The position numbers and the translations under genes were made by a program. From Acinetobacter baylyi DSM 14961 = CIP 107474 (GTDB lineage Bacteria; Pseudomonadota; Gammaproteobacteria; Pseudomonadales; Moraxellaceae), in the NCBI RefSeq assembly GCF_000368685.1, contig NZ_KB849623.1:248001-312000 (forward strand): a stretch of 64,000 bases of DNA. The letters run 5' to 3'. Under the pieces are notes generated by a model that worked only from the letters and a program-made list of their open reading frames with translations, had not been told where the DNA came from and did not search any database. Below, piece after piece: positions 9,829 through 18,999 of the stretch. Position 1 is the first letter of the stretch. Each line of letters opens with the position of its first letter.

Positions 9829-11253
9829 TTATTTAGATTTCAACTGTTTCAGAATCGCTTTCAACATTTTGATACGCGCCGTAGGCTTATCATCGGTCGC
9901 GATAATGGTCCAAGGTGCACAATCTGTACTGGTATGTTCAAACATATCGGCAGCGGCATTTAAATATTCATCCCATTTTGCCCGATTACGCCAGTCATCT
10001 TCGGTAATTTTAAAGCGCTTATGCGGTGTTTTCTCGCGTGCCTCAAATCGTTTTTCCTGTTCTTCTTTACTAATCGATAACCAGATTTTAACGATTACGG
10101 TTTGACTATCCGTTAAATCTTTTTCAAAGCGATTAATTTCATCGTAAGCTCGCTGCCATTCAATATCTGATGCAAAAGCCTCTACTCGCTCAACCAAAAC
10201 TCGTCCATACCAGCTTCGATCAAAAATACGGATATCACTACAGTTTTGGAGTTTGGTCCAAAACCGCCATAAATACGGATGTCTGAGTTCATATTTTTCT
10301 GGGGCACTGATGGTAAAAATATCATATTCACGCGGGTCAAGACGTTTCACGATACGTTTAATCGAACCGCCCTTGCCAGCAGCATCCATCCCCTCAAATA
10401 CAACAATGACATTGCGCTGGTCATAACGCAGTGCATCTGCTACACGTCTGGTCAGTTTTTTGAGTTTCTTTTTATATTTTGCCTTTTCCAACACTTCAGA
10501 TGAAGGTTGCAATAACGCTTGAGGAACTACTGACTGTGTCCATGCAGCATCTGCTTGCTGCACGTGATCAGGTACATCTTTTAATGCTTTTAAAATACAT
10601 TCAGCAAACTCACGGTCACGCAGAGCTTCATCTTCGCCATCAATGAATACCCAATCTGGAGTAAAACGCTGACGCAATTTTTGCAAGGTTTCGTATTGTT
10701 TTTTACTACGCCAATCCAAACCATGCAGTTTATGCCACTGGCGTTCCGATGCATCGATATGATCAAGCCGTTTCTGTAAAGATTTCCAAGATAAATCAAA
10801 CCATACCTTTACAACATCTACATGATTATTTTTTAAGTCCTGTTCAAAAGCACGCATGCTGTTGACGTAGGCATCAAATAGGGTTTCATCTAATGGTTTG
10901 GAAACATGCATTGCTGTGGTCAACAAATCGCTATACCAGTTTCCAAATAGCACCACAATTTGTCCTTCTGCAGGAATAAAACTACTGTAAGGCTGCCAAA
11001 AGGTTTGGTTTGTCGTGAGTAATTGCGGCGGATCCGCTTTAACTCTCAAATAACGTGGGTCAACCCATTCTCTCAACTGTTTAACTGATTCACCCTTACC
11101 AGCCAGCTCAATACCACTCACCAGAACCAACACACTTTTGGCATTTTTCTTTCCTGCACTATTTTTAAGCTGGTATTGTGCTTCGATCAAATCCAGGGAT
11201 AAATGATCATGACTATGCTGCTTTTCTTCTGCTGATAAATGAGGCTGATGCAT
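9829..11253 (-). CDS. pap: Polyphosphate:AMP phosphotransferase (two-domain PPK2, PAP)
   Basis: Transfers phosphate from polyphosphate to AMP to give ADP. The 474-aa length matches the PAP enzyme described from Acinetobacter johnsonii, with two fused PPK2 domains. The N-terminal domain carries SGIELAGKGES (about residues 47-57) and the C-terminal domain EGMDAAGKGGS (about 295-305) with FDRSWYGRVLVERVE. The second copy fits the PPK2 consensus better and is probably the catalytic one. It acts in cytosolic polyphosphate-driven nucleotide recycling. The gene stands alone and converges on the MFS transporter gene. Confidence 0.9.
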   Translation of the reverse strand: MHQPHLSAEEKQHSHDHLSLDLIEAQYQLKNSAGKKNAKSVLVLVSGIELAGKGESVKQLREWVDPRYLRVKADPPQLLTTNQTFWQPYSSFIPAEGQIVVLFGNWYSDLLTTAMHVSKPLDETLFDAYVNSMRAFEQDLKNNHVDVVKVWFDLSWKSLQKRLDHIDASERQWHKLHGLDWRSKKQYETLQKLRQRFTPDWVFIDGEDEALRDREFAECILKALKDVPDHVQQADAAWTQSVVPQALLQPSSEVLEKAKYKKKLKKLTRRVADALRYDQRNVIVVFEGMDAAGKGGSIKRIVKRLDPREYDIFTISAPEKYELRHPYLWRFWTKLQNCSDIRIFDRSWYGRVLVERVEAFASDIEWQRAYDEINRFEKDLTDSQTVIVKIWLSISKEEQEKRFEAREKTPHKRFKITEDDWRNRAKWDEYLNAAADMFEHTSTDCAPWTIIATDDKPTARIKMLKAILKQLKSK

Positions 11254-12196
11254 TCTATGCTCTACTTATTTTATGTCTAAGCTTGTTTTCATCTTAGTCC
11301 AGTTTAAGTGTCAATAAAACCAAATAAACTGCCTAAAAAATTTAAATACATGCTGGTTTGAGATGGCTCACACCTATGACTTAGGTTGTTACTATCTGAT
11401 CTGAATCCCGCTTAAGCCCTATCGGTATAATAGGAATCATCGACTTGTTTTGATGACAAATTTGATCAATATATAAAGATATATTAATTCTTGCTGCTAA
11501 ATAGTCGACAATACTTCGGGTTTTGCTTGTCTTCAGATTGTATCTATCCTTTTGCAAGCTAAATGATATTTATATTTCATTGTTTTAAATGATGTTTATT
11601 TTTTTGAGAACTAAACTGGCTAGGTCCGTAAGATGATATGTAATTAAATCAATATTTTAATCTTTTTAGTTTTAATTTTAGGACATTACTGCTATACCCG
11701 CGATCCAAATACAACTTTGTTTACACACCTTCAAACCAACTGCTCAACCATTTTAACGTTAGAGATATGGTTATTAGCCGATACAGCTAGTCGTTTTACA
11801 ACAATAAAGAACCAATCCATCAAGATTTCGACTCAAGATGGAATTTTGATCAACAATTTATGACATTAGCTACACCCATTTTTGCAGACAGCTAAAATTG
11901 TCGAGTCAATCCATACATATGTGTTATTTTGGCTTTTCATCAAAGTGATATGTAAAGCATGGCATACCAATTGATGCATATAAACGAGATAAATCATGCA
12001 CTGGTAACAAGCTAGTCCTTTAAATCCATTATTCTTATCTTTGTGTCAACGATGCCCAAAAAAGATTTAAAATGATTAAAGTGAAAACATTTATATCCAA
12101 TAGAAATAAAGATGATTTCTGAAATATCCTGTTGATTATTTAAAATTCTTAAAAAGAATTGAATAGTAAAAAATAATAAATCAATTCATTGCCTAT
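11254..12196. other. Gene-poor AT-rich region between pap and the fimbrial operon
   Basis: No convincing gene was seen in 943 bp. An open frame of about 65 codons ends near 11864 but has no recognisable start, RBS or domain. A TTGACA match for minus-strand transcription (complement of 11309-11314) could serve pap, though its -10 is poor. A 7-bp AT-only hairpin at 12144-12160 lies just past the last fimbrial gene and may act as a weak terminator. No inverted terminal repeats or transposase remnants were recognised. Confidence 0.5.
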
Positions 12197-13246
12197 CTAA
12201 TTGTAAATCAATGTAATCGTGGCCTGTGCCTGAACCAGCGTTGCTGGTACAGCAGCGACATTCGAATAATAACGTGCTTTAAATGCTTTAGAAACCGCAC
12301 CACCTGAACCAATGGTGCCAAAACTAAAAAAGCTACTTGAACTATCAATACTTTTCGGCGCAATAGGTAAAGCAGTTCCCGCACTGTCAGTGATTTGAAC
12401 TGAAACATTGGTAGAATAGGTATTTTTTAATAGTCCATTGGTATTACTTGCAGATGCATTATTATTATCCGTTAACAAGGCAACCAACGTTTTATTGGCG
12501 TCACTACTACCACAACCAGTGACACTCACGTTAAATGTCGTATCGCCGACTGTTTGGCCTATTGTCGTAAAGGTACTATTCGGCACAGTGGGCAAAGTAA
12601 CATTAATCGCCGCACCATTATTAATTACGCAGGTAGATTTTGTAATTTGAAAAGTAGCACTATTTAGCACGATTGCAGTAGTTGCAGTAGTTGAAGCAGA
12701 GCCTTTTGCAGAAAAGTTACCCAACTTTAAACTTGAAATAGTATAAGTCCCTGCTGTATTGCCCAAACCCGTTACCAACAAACGGACATTTTGCAAGCGA
12801 ATGCCTCGTGTATCACTGGCACCTGTATAGATCGTATAGGTGGTGCTGGCACTGTCTACCAAGTATTCTGTGGCACTATCCTGATTATCCTTGACGCTAA
12901 AAGCGAGATAGACCTTAAGATTTGCCGCAGCAGCAGTTGGAGTAATTTTAGCTGAAGGAATCTGATAATAGGTATAACCATCTTTACTAATTGTACTGCT
13001 AGTTGTTAGATCGGTTACACCACTCATGGTAAAAGTACTTGGACCACTTCCAATACATGAATCAATGGGCTGAGGGGATGAAGCAGCTATGGTTTGAGCT
13101 ACAAGCTGTAGATAAGCATTATCACTGTGTGCATTAGTTAAATTTGCAGTAAAATTAACAGGGTTTGTTCTAGTAGTACAGACTGCATGACTTTGGGAGA
13201 CAAGTGCCAATAGACACATCAAGACTAGCGCTATTTTCTTATACAT
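12197..13246 (-). CDS. Fimbrial tip adhesin-like protein, two-domain
   Basis: A 349-aa exported protein with signal peptide MYKKIALVLMCLLALVSQSHA. Residues about 24-205 form a presumed receptor-binding domain. Residues about 210-349 look like a pilin domain: STCVINNG near its start, a second Cys in VTGCGSSD, and an alternating hydrophobic C-terminal strand ending TLIYN. Such a C-terminal strand is what chaperones bind. The position at the distal end of the operon, immediately after the usher (stop and start abut), and the two-domain build suggest a FimH-like tip adhesin. The ligand is unknown. Confidence 0.75.
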   Translation of the reverse strand: MYKKIALVLMCLLALVSQSHAVCTTRTNPVNFTANLTNAHSDNAYLQLVAQTIAASSPQPIDSCIGSGPSTFTMSGVTDLTTSSTISKDGYTYYQIPSAKITPTAAAANLKVYLAFSVKDNQDSATEYLVDSASTTYTIYTGASDTRGIRLQNVRLLVTGLGNTAGTYTISSLKLGNFSAKGSASTTATTAIVLNSATFQITKSTCVINNGAAINVTLPTVPNSTFTTIGQTVGDTTFNVSVTGCGSSDANKTLVALLTDNNNASASNTNGLLKNTYSTNVSVQITDSAGTALPIAPKSIDSSSSFFSFGTIGSGGAVSKAFKARYYSNVAAVPATLVQAQATITLIYN

Positions 13247-15799
13247 TTAATGGCACTCCACATTAATAATATCTAATTGACTGTTTTTCTTCTTCACCAC
13301 TGAACTAAATTCTGTTAGCGGAATATTACAGCTTTGTTTAACCTGATCTCCCCACACGACTTTTAAAGGCTCTTTCAAATCACGAATATCATGGGTAAGT
13401 AAGGATTGATTCGACTGACCCATCAAACCAATTAGCTCACCACTTGATGTTTCAATACGACTTCCCATAGGAAACTGTTGTGTGTTTTTACTATCAATAC
13501 GCATTAAAATATTGCTTTGTTGATTCGCTTTGAAAGTCGCAAGGGTTGAACTGTACATACGCGGAATCACCCGAGTTTGGTTACCATCTAACGTAATTTC
13601 AGGCGGTAATTGATCTGGATTAATCGAGAGCGTATTAATCGAATAGGCGGAAGCATTTGGATAAATTGCATTACCCCACCGATCAAGTTTTATACCCCAT
13701 GCATTTTCAACACTAGCACCAGCACCATGATCGACATGAACAATAGTATAAGTATCTGCTGCCGTGTTGGTGGTTGTAATACCATAGCGATGCGCTACAA
13801 TTGCACCCTGTGCTGAAAGTGAATATTGGGTATCTTGATTACTATGATAAACCGTTGCACCTAAATTCACCTGAGGCAGTAAATAATTTACATTGGCATT
13901 GTATGAATTATTGGTGCTACCATCATAACGATTGGAAGTTGCACCTAAACCAAAGTTAATATTGTTATTAGAACCCGCCGTACCAGACAAATAAGCGCCA
14001 AAGTTATCGCTACTAATCCCTTGTTGTTCACTATGCTGATAAGTTGAGTTAAGGTTAATGTTAGACTTACGAAGATCTAAAGGTAAAGAAACACTGAAAT
14101 AAATACTGCGATCCTTATCAAAAGTATTCTCTCTATAATTAGTTTGAGAGAATCCAATCGAATAAGACATGCGTTTCCATGAATTTCCATAACTCAAGTT
14201 ATATTGATATCGATTATTATCGCTATTCCAATAGTCACTTACTAAAAACCCTAAACTTAATGCGCCCATCTTCGGATTATCGAAGCTTTTACTTAAACTA
14301 AAATTGACCTGATTTCTTAAATCAGCCGTCAAAGATAAACTATTTAACTCATCTGTATTTAAATAATCATAATTTTTATAAGAAAGTAAATTTAATACTG
14401 ATAGATAATGTTGTGTTTGAGTCTGTGCATTAGCATAAAAATTTATTTTGTATGCAGGTAAATAATAAGAATAATCCAGCGCAATTTTTTGACCACTGTA
14501 GTCCTGATCTCGCAATGTCGCCTGACTAACATTTGCTTTTATACTTATTCCGCCTAAAACAGTATTTAAGCCTGCTCCCAGCATCCCACCCTGATAATCC
14601 TGAGTGAGATTCATACCACTTAATAATGTTAAATAATTATTTAAACCATAATTATAACTTGCTTGTAATACACTATCATCGGTCAGTTTTTCAATCGTTT
14701 TATAATTTCCAAGCGCTATACTGAAAGTTTTCTGTCCTGGCTTAAGCAAATTCATATTATTTTGCACAGGAATGATATAGGTTTTCTTCTCCCCACCATT
14801 CTCTGTAATTTCTAGTGTCATTACACCTGAAGCAAACGAAGTTAAATCAGTAATACGAAATGGACCTGCAGGAACTGTTCTCTCATAGATCTTTTGACCA
14901 TTTTGAAAAACACGAACCAAGGCATTGGTATTGGCCACATTTTCAATGACTGGTGCATAGCTACGCATTGACCAAGGCAACATAGACAAATCTGAAGCAA
15001 GTTGTATCCCTACAATTGGCAAACTTTCAGTTTGTAGACTAGATGTATTAAATTGTCCCGCACTTATACGCGCATTTATCGCGGTAATATCACGATAAAG
15101 TACATTTTGATATGAACGATATTTCCCTAAACCTGAATCCTTCGAGTCAAAATTTCCTGCATGACGGAAATACCAGCCTTTTAAGTTTAATCCTGCAGTT
15201 AATGCTAAATATTTACTGTCTTCCTGATCATTTTGGTTAAAGTTTGCATTATAACCAATGAACGCTGAGTTAATGCCCGAATCAAATAATGCAGGATCAA
15301 TGTAACCCGCTGGTCGATCTACAACAAATTTCTGGGGAATATAAATCGCAATTTTTTGAGTCGAGAGATCAAAATCATAATATGCATCAGGATTAATATC
15401 TTTAATAGTCAAGCAGTCTTTTTTAGCAAGTGATGCCAAATAGTGTGGCTGCAAATCCAGACGTTTTAATATATCTGCATCAATACATAAAACTGCGGTT
15501 GAGTTTGCATCCAAATGCTTAAATAATACTTTTAATTCACCAATCGAACGCTCATTAACTGCCGTATCTACGATATAAGTACCTTCGGCAACATAATTCG
15601 CATTACGAAATATGGACAGATCAACACTCTGACTCTGTCCTCCAAACAATGAAGCGGAACTAAATGTTAAAACATTTTTATTTTCTTGAGCTAATATTTT
15701 TTCCGGATTTCGACCAGAAATATCTGATTCGGAAGCAGCATAAGACTTGCTTACAAGAAGAATAAGCAGTAAAAAACTACTCGAATATCTGATTTTCAT
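13247..15799 (-). CDS. Outer-membrane fimbrial usher (FimD/PapC family)
   Basis: An 850-aa outer-membrane assembly pore. It has a signal peptide (MKIRYSSSFLLLILLVSKSYA), an N-terminal chaperone-docking region, and a long Tyr/Asn/Ser-rich beta-barrel region with typical usher text such as NVLYRDITAINARISAGQF and VPAGPFRITDL. The C-terminal domains include ELIGLMGQSNQSLLTH, with a final Cys pair (QSCNIPL, NVECH). Length is typical of the family. It is flanked by its chaperone and adhesin genes, so the export system is complete. The exact usher clade cannot be told by eye. Confidence 0.9.
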   Translation of the reverse strand: MKIRYSSSFLLLILLVSKSYAASESDISGRNPEKILAQENKNVLTFSSASLFGGQSQSVDLSIFRNANYVAEGTYIVDTAVNERSIGELKVLFKHLDANSTAVLCIDADILKRLDLQPHYLASLAKKDCLTIKDINPDAYYDFDLSTQKIAIYIPQKFVVDRPAGYIDPALFDSGINSAFIGYNANFNQNDQEDSKYLALTAGLNLKGWYFRHAGNFDSKDSGLGKYRSYQNVLYRDITAINARISAGQFNTSSLQTESLPIVGIQLASDLSMLPWSMRSYAPVIENVANTNALVRVFQNGQKIYERTVPAGPFRITDLTSFASGVMTLEITENGGEKKTYIIPVQNNMNLLKPGQKTFSIALGNYKTIEKLTDDSVLQASYNYGLNNYLTLLSGMNLTQDYQGGMLGAGLNTVLGGISIKANVSQATLRDQDYSGQKIALDYSYYLPAYKINFYANAQTQTQHYLSVLNLLSYKNYDYLNTDELNSLSLTADLRNQVNFSLSKSFDNPKMGALSLGFLVSDYWNSDNNRYQYNLSYGNSWKRMSYSIGFSQTNYRENTFDKDRSIYFSVSLPLDLRKSNINLNSTYQHSEQQGISSDNFGAYLSGTAGSNNNINFGLGATSNRYDGSTNNSYNANVNYLLPQVNLGATVYHSNQDTQYSLSAQGAIVAHRYGITTTNTAADTYTIVHVDHGAGASVENAWGIKLDRWGNAIYPNASAYSINTLSINPDQLPPEITLDGNQTRVIPRMYSSTLATFKANQQSNILMRIDSKNTQQFPMGSRIETSSGELIGLMGQSNQSLLTHDIRDLKEPLKVVWGDQVKQSCNIPLTEFSSVVKKKNSQLDIINVECH

Positions 15800-15826
15800 A
15801 CCGTTAAATACTCAATGAGTGTTTCT

Positions 15827-16534
15827 TTATTTCATCTCAAAAGTCTGGTTGCCGCCTAAATCATTAATAATTGTATAGTTCATTTGATCAGGCTTAAACT
15901 TCAACTGAAACTTATTCAATATTTGTTGTGAAAAGGGCGCTAGCATGACTACATCTGCGTTATAGCTTGCTGTTTGACTTTGATTTTTAAAATCTACTTT
16001 GGTCACTGTGACAAAATAAGGCGTCGGATTATTTAAAGTGACAGCTTGAGTGCCGTTATTGTAGCTATAACCAACACTAGCAAATGCCTTATCGGAGGAC
16101 ATTTTTAAGCCTGTTGGACGATAAAACAGTTTAATACGGCTACGTACATTAAAAGTGAGTATATTTTTATCTTTATTTGCCGAATCTTCAGGTGGAATAT
16201 CCAACATATTAAACCAGTACAAGGACTCGCGATCCTGCGGTAAAGCAGGAGAACCTGTAGGTATGATACGAATGATTTGTCCTTTTTTAGCCTCAACACG
16301 CGATAAAGGTGGCGTGAGTACAAAAGGAATTTGATCAGCTGCAGGAATACTGCTCATATCACCCTGATCAATCCAGGTTTGTACCAACGCCGGTGTAGCA
16401 AATCCATTACGTAATTGCACACTAACACTTTTAGCATTGGAAGGAAAAATAATGCGAGTACCATCTATGCTGACACCAGCATTTGTATACTGACTAAGTA
16501 ACAATATCGAAATAATAAAACTGAACTTACGCAT
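15827..16534 (-). CDS. Periplasmic fimbrial chaperone (PapD-like)
   Basis: A 235-aa PapD-fold chaperone that donates a strand to pilin subunits in the periplasm. The signal peptide MRKFSFIISILLLSQYTNA is followed by VSIDGTRIIFPSNAKSVSVQLRN, a typical first-strand pattern, and by PFVLTPPLSRVEAKKGQIIRI and ESLYWFNMLDIPP, hallmarks of the family. The start at 16534 is preferred over an upstream TTG because GAGGA lies 5 nt before the ATG and the signal peptide then begins directly. It sits between the pilin and usher genes. Confidence 0.9.
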   Translation of the reverse strand: MRKFSFIISILLLSQYTNAGVSIDGTRIIFPSNAKSVSVQLRNGFATPALVQTWIDQGDMSSIPAADQIPFVLTPPLSRVEAKKGQIIRIIPTGSPALPQDRESLYWFNMLDIPPEDSANKDKNILTFNVRSRIKLFYRPTGLKMSSDKAFASVGYSYNNGTQAVTLNNPTPYFVTVTKVDFKNQSQTASYNADVVMLAPFSQQILNKFQLKFKPDQMNYTIINDLGGNQTFEMK

Positions 16535-16557
16535 ATTTTTCCTCGTACTCAAAAAGA

Positions 16558-17139
16558 TTAATTATAGTTTAAAATATAATTAACAACAGAATTTACTTGT
16601 TGAGCAGCTGGCGTTGCTGTGGTTGAGTAATATTGTGCTTGCATATTCCAAATACCACTTGTGGTCGTTGTCGCATTACTATTTGTTAATTGATTAGTTA
16701 GTGCAAAATCAATTGGTGCAGTTGCTGAAGCCAATTTAAGTTGGGTATTTACTGTTGAGCCAGAAACCGTATTAACCAATCGAGTTGTATCGCCAGCTAC
16801 GTACTGAGCTGAATTTGTAGGCCCACCCAAAGTAATCCCTTTAAGACCCGCAATAGTCACTGCATCACATGCAGCCGAGCCAGCAGCATTTGTTAAAGAT
16901 AAAGTAAAATTAGTCGGCTGAACTGCGCTATTTGCTGTAAATGCTGAATTCAGTACCGTCGGAAGTGTCACGACCACGTTTTGTGTGTCAGCGCCAGCTG
17001 TACCACTACCAGTTAAAGTACAAGTACTTGTAATCACTCGACCATTAATCGTAATCGTACCATCGGCAGCGAAAGCAGAAGTCATTGCACCAGCAGCACA
17101 TAGCGTTGTTGCAAGTAAAGCTAAATTAAGTTTTTTCAT
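16558..17139 (-). CDS. Major fimbrial subunit (type 1-like pilin)
   Basis: A 193-aa pilin with signal peptide MKKLNLALLATTLCAAGAMTSAFAA, then DGTITINGRVITSTCTL (first Cys) and SAACDAVTI (second Cys), which should form the usual disulfide. The C-terminus NSVVNYILNYN has the alternating pattern used in donor-strand exchange. The ATG at 17139 is preferred to a GTG one codon upstream. As the first gene of the operon it is probably the most abundant subunit. Its Ser/Thr/Ala/Asn richness is typical of pilins. Confidence 0.88.
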   Translation of the reverse strand: MKKLNLALLATTLCAAGAMTSAFAADGTITINGRVITSTCTLTGSGTAGADTQNVVVTLPTVLNSAFTANSAVQPTNFTLSLTNAAGSAACDAVTIAGLKGITLGGPTNSAQYVAGDTTRLVNTVSGSTVNTQLKLASATAPIDFALTNQLTNSNATTTTSGIWNMQAQYYSTTATPAAQQVNSVVNYILNYN

Positions 17140-17225
17140 CACTAAAACCTTATCAATTTAATTTTTACAGAGAAAATTTGTGTAATGACTGAAAAGTTAT
17201 GCTTTGTGATTTAACTTTACTTTCC

Positions 17226-17242
17226 AACAAATGTGATTTGTT
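17226..17242. promoter_or_regulatory. Small inverted repeat upstream of the fimbrial operon
   Basis: Six-base arms AACAAA and TTTGTT around TGTGA, about 90 bp upstream of the pilin start in very AT-rich DNA. The position suits an operator, but such short AT-rich palindromes arise easily by chance. No clear -35/-10 pair was recognised. Confidence 0.25.
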
Positions 17243-17539
17243 TACAAAAAAACAAAACTTTTTTTCATTACCTTTACATAATACATTAATTTATGTGAAA
17301 TAAAACACACTTTTTAAAAAAAATGTATTAGATCTCAAATTAAGAATTCATTAAGGTTTTAAGGTTAATGGGACTCTATTAAGGGCGTTTTAACAGCATT
17401 TGAGTATGATCGAGCTATGGATTGATTCATCAATGAAGTGAAAAACAAATAAAATATCTAATTGATTATTCTTAATAAAAAAGTTAGGACATGGAATTTT
17501 CTTGATTTAGCAAATCTTATTCACATAGAAAAGGATCGA

Positions 17540-17638
17540 ATGATCGCTGGCGTATGGATCAGTGTCTGTATGACTTTTCCAATTATAGTTACAGCACAAG
17601 AAGAATTTAATATTTGCACAGTCGTTGACTGTATCTAG
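17540..17638 (+). CDS. Possible 32-aa peptide with signal-like N-terminus
   Basis: ATG 17540 is preceded by AAAAGGA with about 5 nt spacing. The product starts MIAGVWISVCMTFPIIVTAQ, a hydrophobic run ending in a plausible signal-peptidase context, and continues EEFNICTVVDCI with two cysteines. It could be a real small exported peptide, the broken start of a larger lost gene, or chance. No family is recognised. Confidence 0.2.
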   Translation: MIAGVWISVCMTFPIIVTAQEEFNICTVVDCI

Positions 17639-18128
17639 AATCATTGACACTTTAGTTATTCAAACAACTTGAACACGCTAAATGCAGACAAATGTTATAG
17701 CAGTCACTACAAATTCTATTATTAAAGAATTACAAAAAATTTGGCGTCGTACTGGGGCACAAGTATCCCAAGAATATTCAGCACAGTAGCACCTCTAATT
17801 ATTTGCTAGAATTTAAAAATTTTAATGAATAGCTACCATTCACCTAGAGAATTATCGTCAACTTTTTGGACTGCTACCAATTTCCTAGATAAATTTCGTC
17901 TATTCTTAGACTAGTATCCCAGTCCTCTTATAAAGAGAAGATTTTTTATCATGGAATAAATTTTAGATAGTGGTTAGTTTTTCAAGAGCTATCTAATTGC
18001 ACAAGCCTTTACAGATAGAAAAAATCATAGTTGGACTAATTTTTTTAGCTTATATATAGAATAGTCATAGCTCTGCTTCATAAAGGGCAGTATGCTTTTA
18101 AAAATTTGCTTACCTATCATGCCTATCT

Positions 18129-18842
18129 ATGTCTAAGCTTGCTCCATTTGATGACCTATTAAAACAATATTATGCGTTACAATATCATCAGGATCCTTTG
18201 ATTCTTGATCGGCTTAATGATGCTCAAATCTGGTTAAAAGAACGAATAAAGCGAACGCACACCACTCTTTTTAGCCAGCCACAGTATCATCTGATGACAC
18301 AGTATTTTTTAAATCGGCTTTATGGTGGTCCTGATTTTGATCTGCTGGCCAGTCAAATTGAACGTTTACTTAAATATGCACATAAAGCAGAAAAACTTCT
18401 TCCTGAAAATGCAATAAAAACAGGAACAAAATCAGTCAGTTTGGCTGTTCTTGCCATGCAATTAGATGAACAAATTGCACTTCAACTTCTTAAAGACTAT
18501 CCATTAGATCAACCGATTACAGATGAAATGATGCGTCTTACATTACTCAAACTCGATCAAAAGCAGCAACGTTTGCAGCAACTTGCCTTACTGGATGATC
18601 TGGGTGAAGCCTTAGATAAATATATGCGTTCATTTATGATGTACGCTGCATTTAAAATGTGCAAAGGCACGGCGCATAAGTATCATTTTGATTTGATGTA
18701 TGAGTTTATTCAGGATGGTTTTAATGCGATGAAACCGATGAAATCGGCAGAAAAATTTATTAAATCGTTTACAGCTGTCGAAAGACAAATTATAGACCAA
18801 GTACATTCAGGTCATCCCGATCCATTCCATTCATTTTTTTAA
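18129..18842 (+). CDS. FFLEELY-motif protein of unknown function
   Basis: A 237-aa predicted soluble, largely helical protein. The segment QYFLNRLYGGPDFDLLASQIERLLKYAHKAEKLLP (about residues 57-91) matches what is annotated in gamma-proteobacteria as the FFLEELY motif family; here the motif is degenerate (YFLNRLY). No catalytic residues are recognisable. It lies just upstream of ubiE on the same strand, separated by about 157 bp that include a hairpin, so linkage to ubiquinone metabolism is only suggestive. Confidence 0.6.
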   Translation: MSKLAPFDDLLKQYYALQYHQDPLILDRLNDAQIWLKERIKRTHTTLFSQPQYHLMTQYFLNRLYGGPDFDLLASQIERLLKYAHKAEKLLPENAIKTGTKSVSLAVLAMQLDEQIALQLLKDYPLDQPITDEMMRLTLLKLDQKQQRLQQLALLDDLGEALDKYMRSFMMYAAFKMCKGTAHKYHFDLMYEFIQDGFNAMKPMKSAEKFIKSFTAVERQIIDQVHSGHPDPFHSFF

Positions 18843-18907
18843 AACATAATCTACATAGAACTGAACGCTTGCGCTGTCTGGTTTTATGTATAGTATTAAT
18901 AACAATT

Positions 18908-18951
18908 GCATCGTGACGGCTGTAAAACCATACCAAACTCTGTCATGATGC
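18908..18951. promoter_or_regulatory. Stem-loop in the ubiE leader
   Basis: Arms 18908-18917 (GCATCGTGAC) and 18942-18951 (GTCATGATGC) can form ten consecutive pairs in RNA, one of them G-U, around a 24-nt loop. The stem ends about 48 nt before the ubiE ATG. No T-run follows, so it is not a classic terminator. It may be a leader structure of ubiE mRNA or the end of the preceding transcript. Confidence 0.35.
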
Positions 18952-18999
18952 ACAGCCATAATTACTTGATAATGTGTGTTTACATTCAGGAGCGACAAC

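Larger units (their letters stand above)
17140..18128. other. Gene-poor AT-rich region upstream of the fimbrial operon
   Basis: About 990 bp with no convincing gene. The right-hand part (17140-17350) must hold the fimbrial promoter. A 32-codon frame at 17540-17638 and a 35-codon frame at 17682-17789 are the only readable short frames noticed; the second lacks an RBS. Nothing matching a known insertion sequence was recognised. Together with the gap at 11254-12196 this isolates the fimbrial operon between two non-coding flanks, as expected for an acquired or decaying segment. Confidence 0.5.

Noticed and set aside
11700..11864. An open frame of about 65 codons between pap and the fimbrial operon as a gene
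   Set aside because: No start codon with RBS and no recognisable protein pattern; most likely chance.
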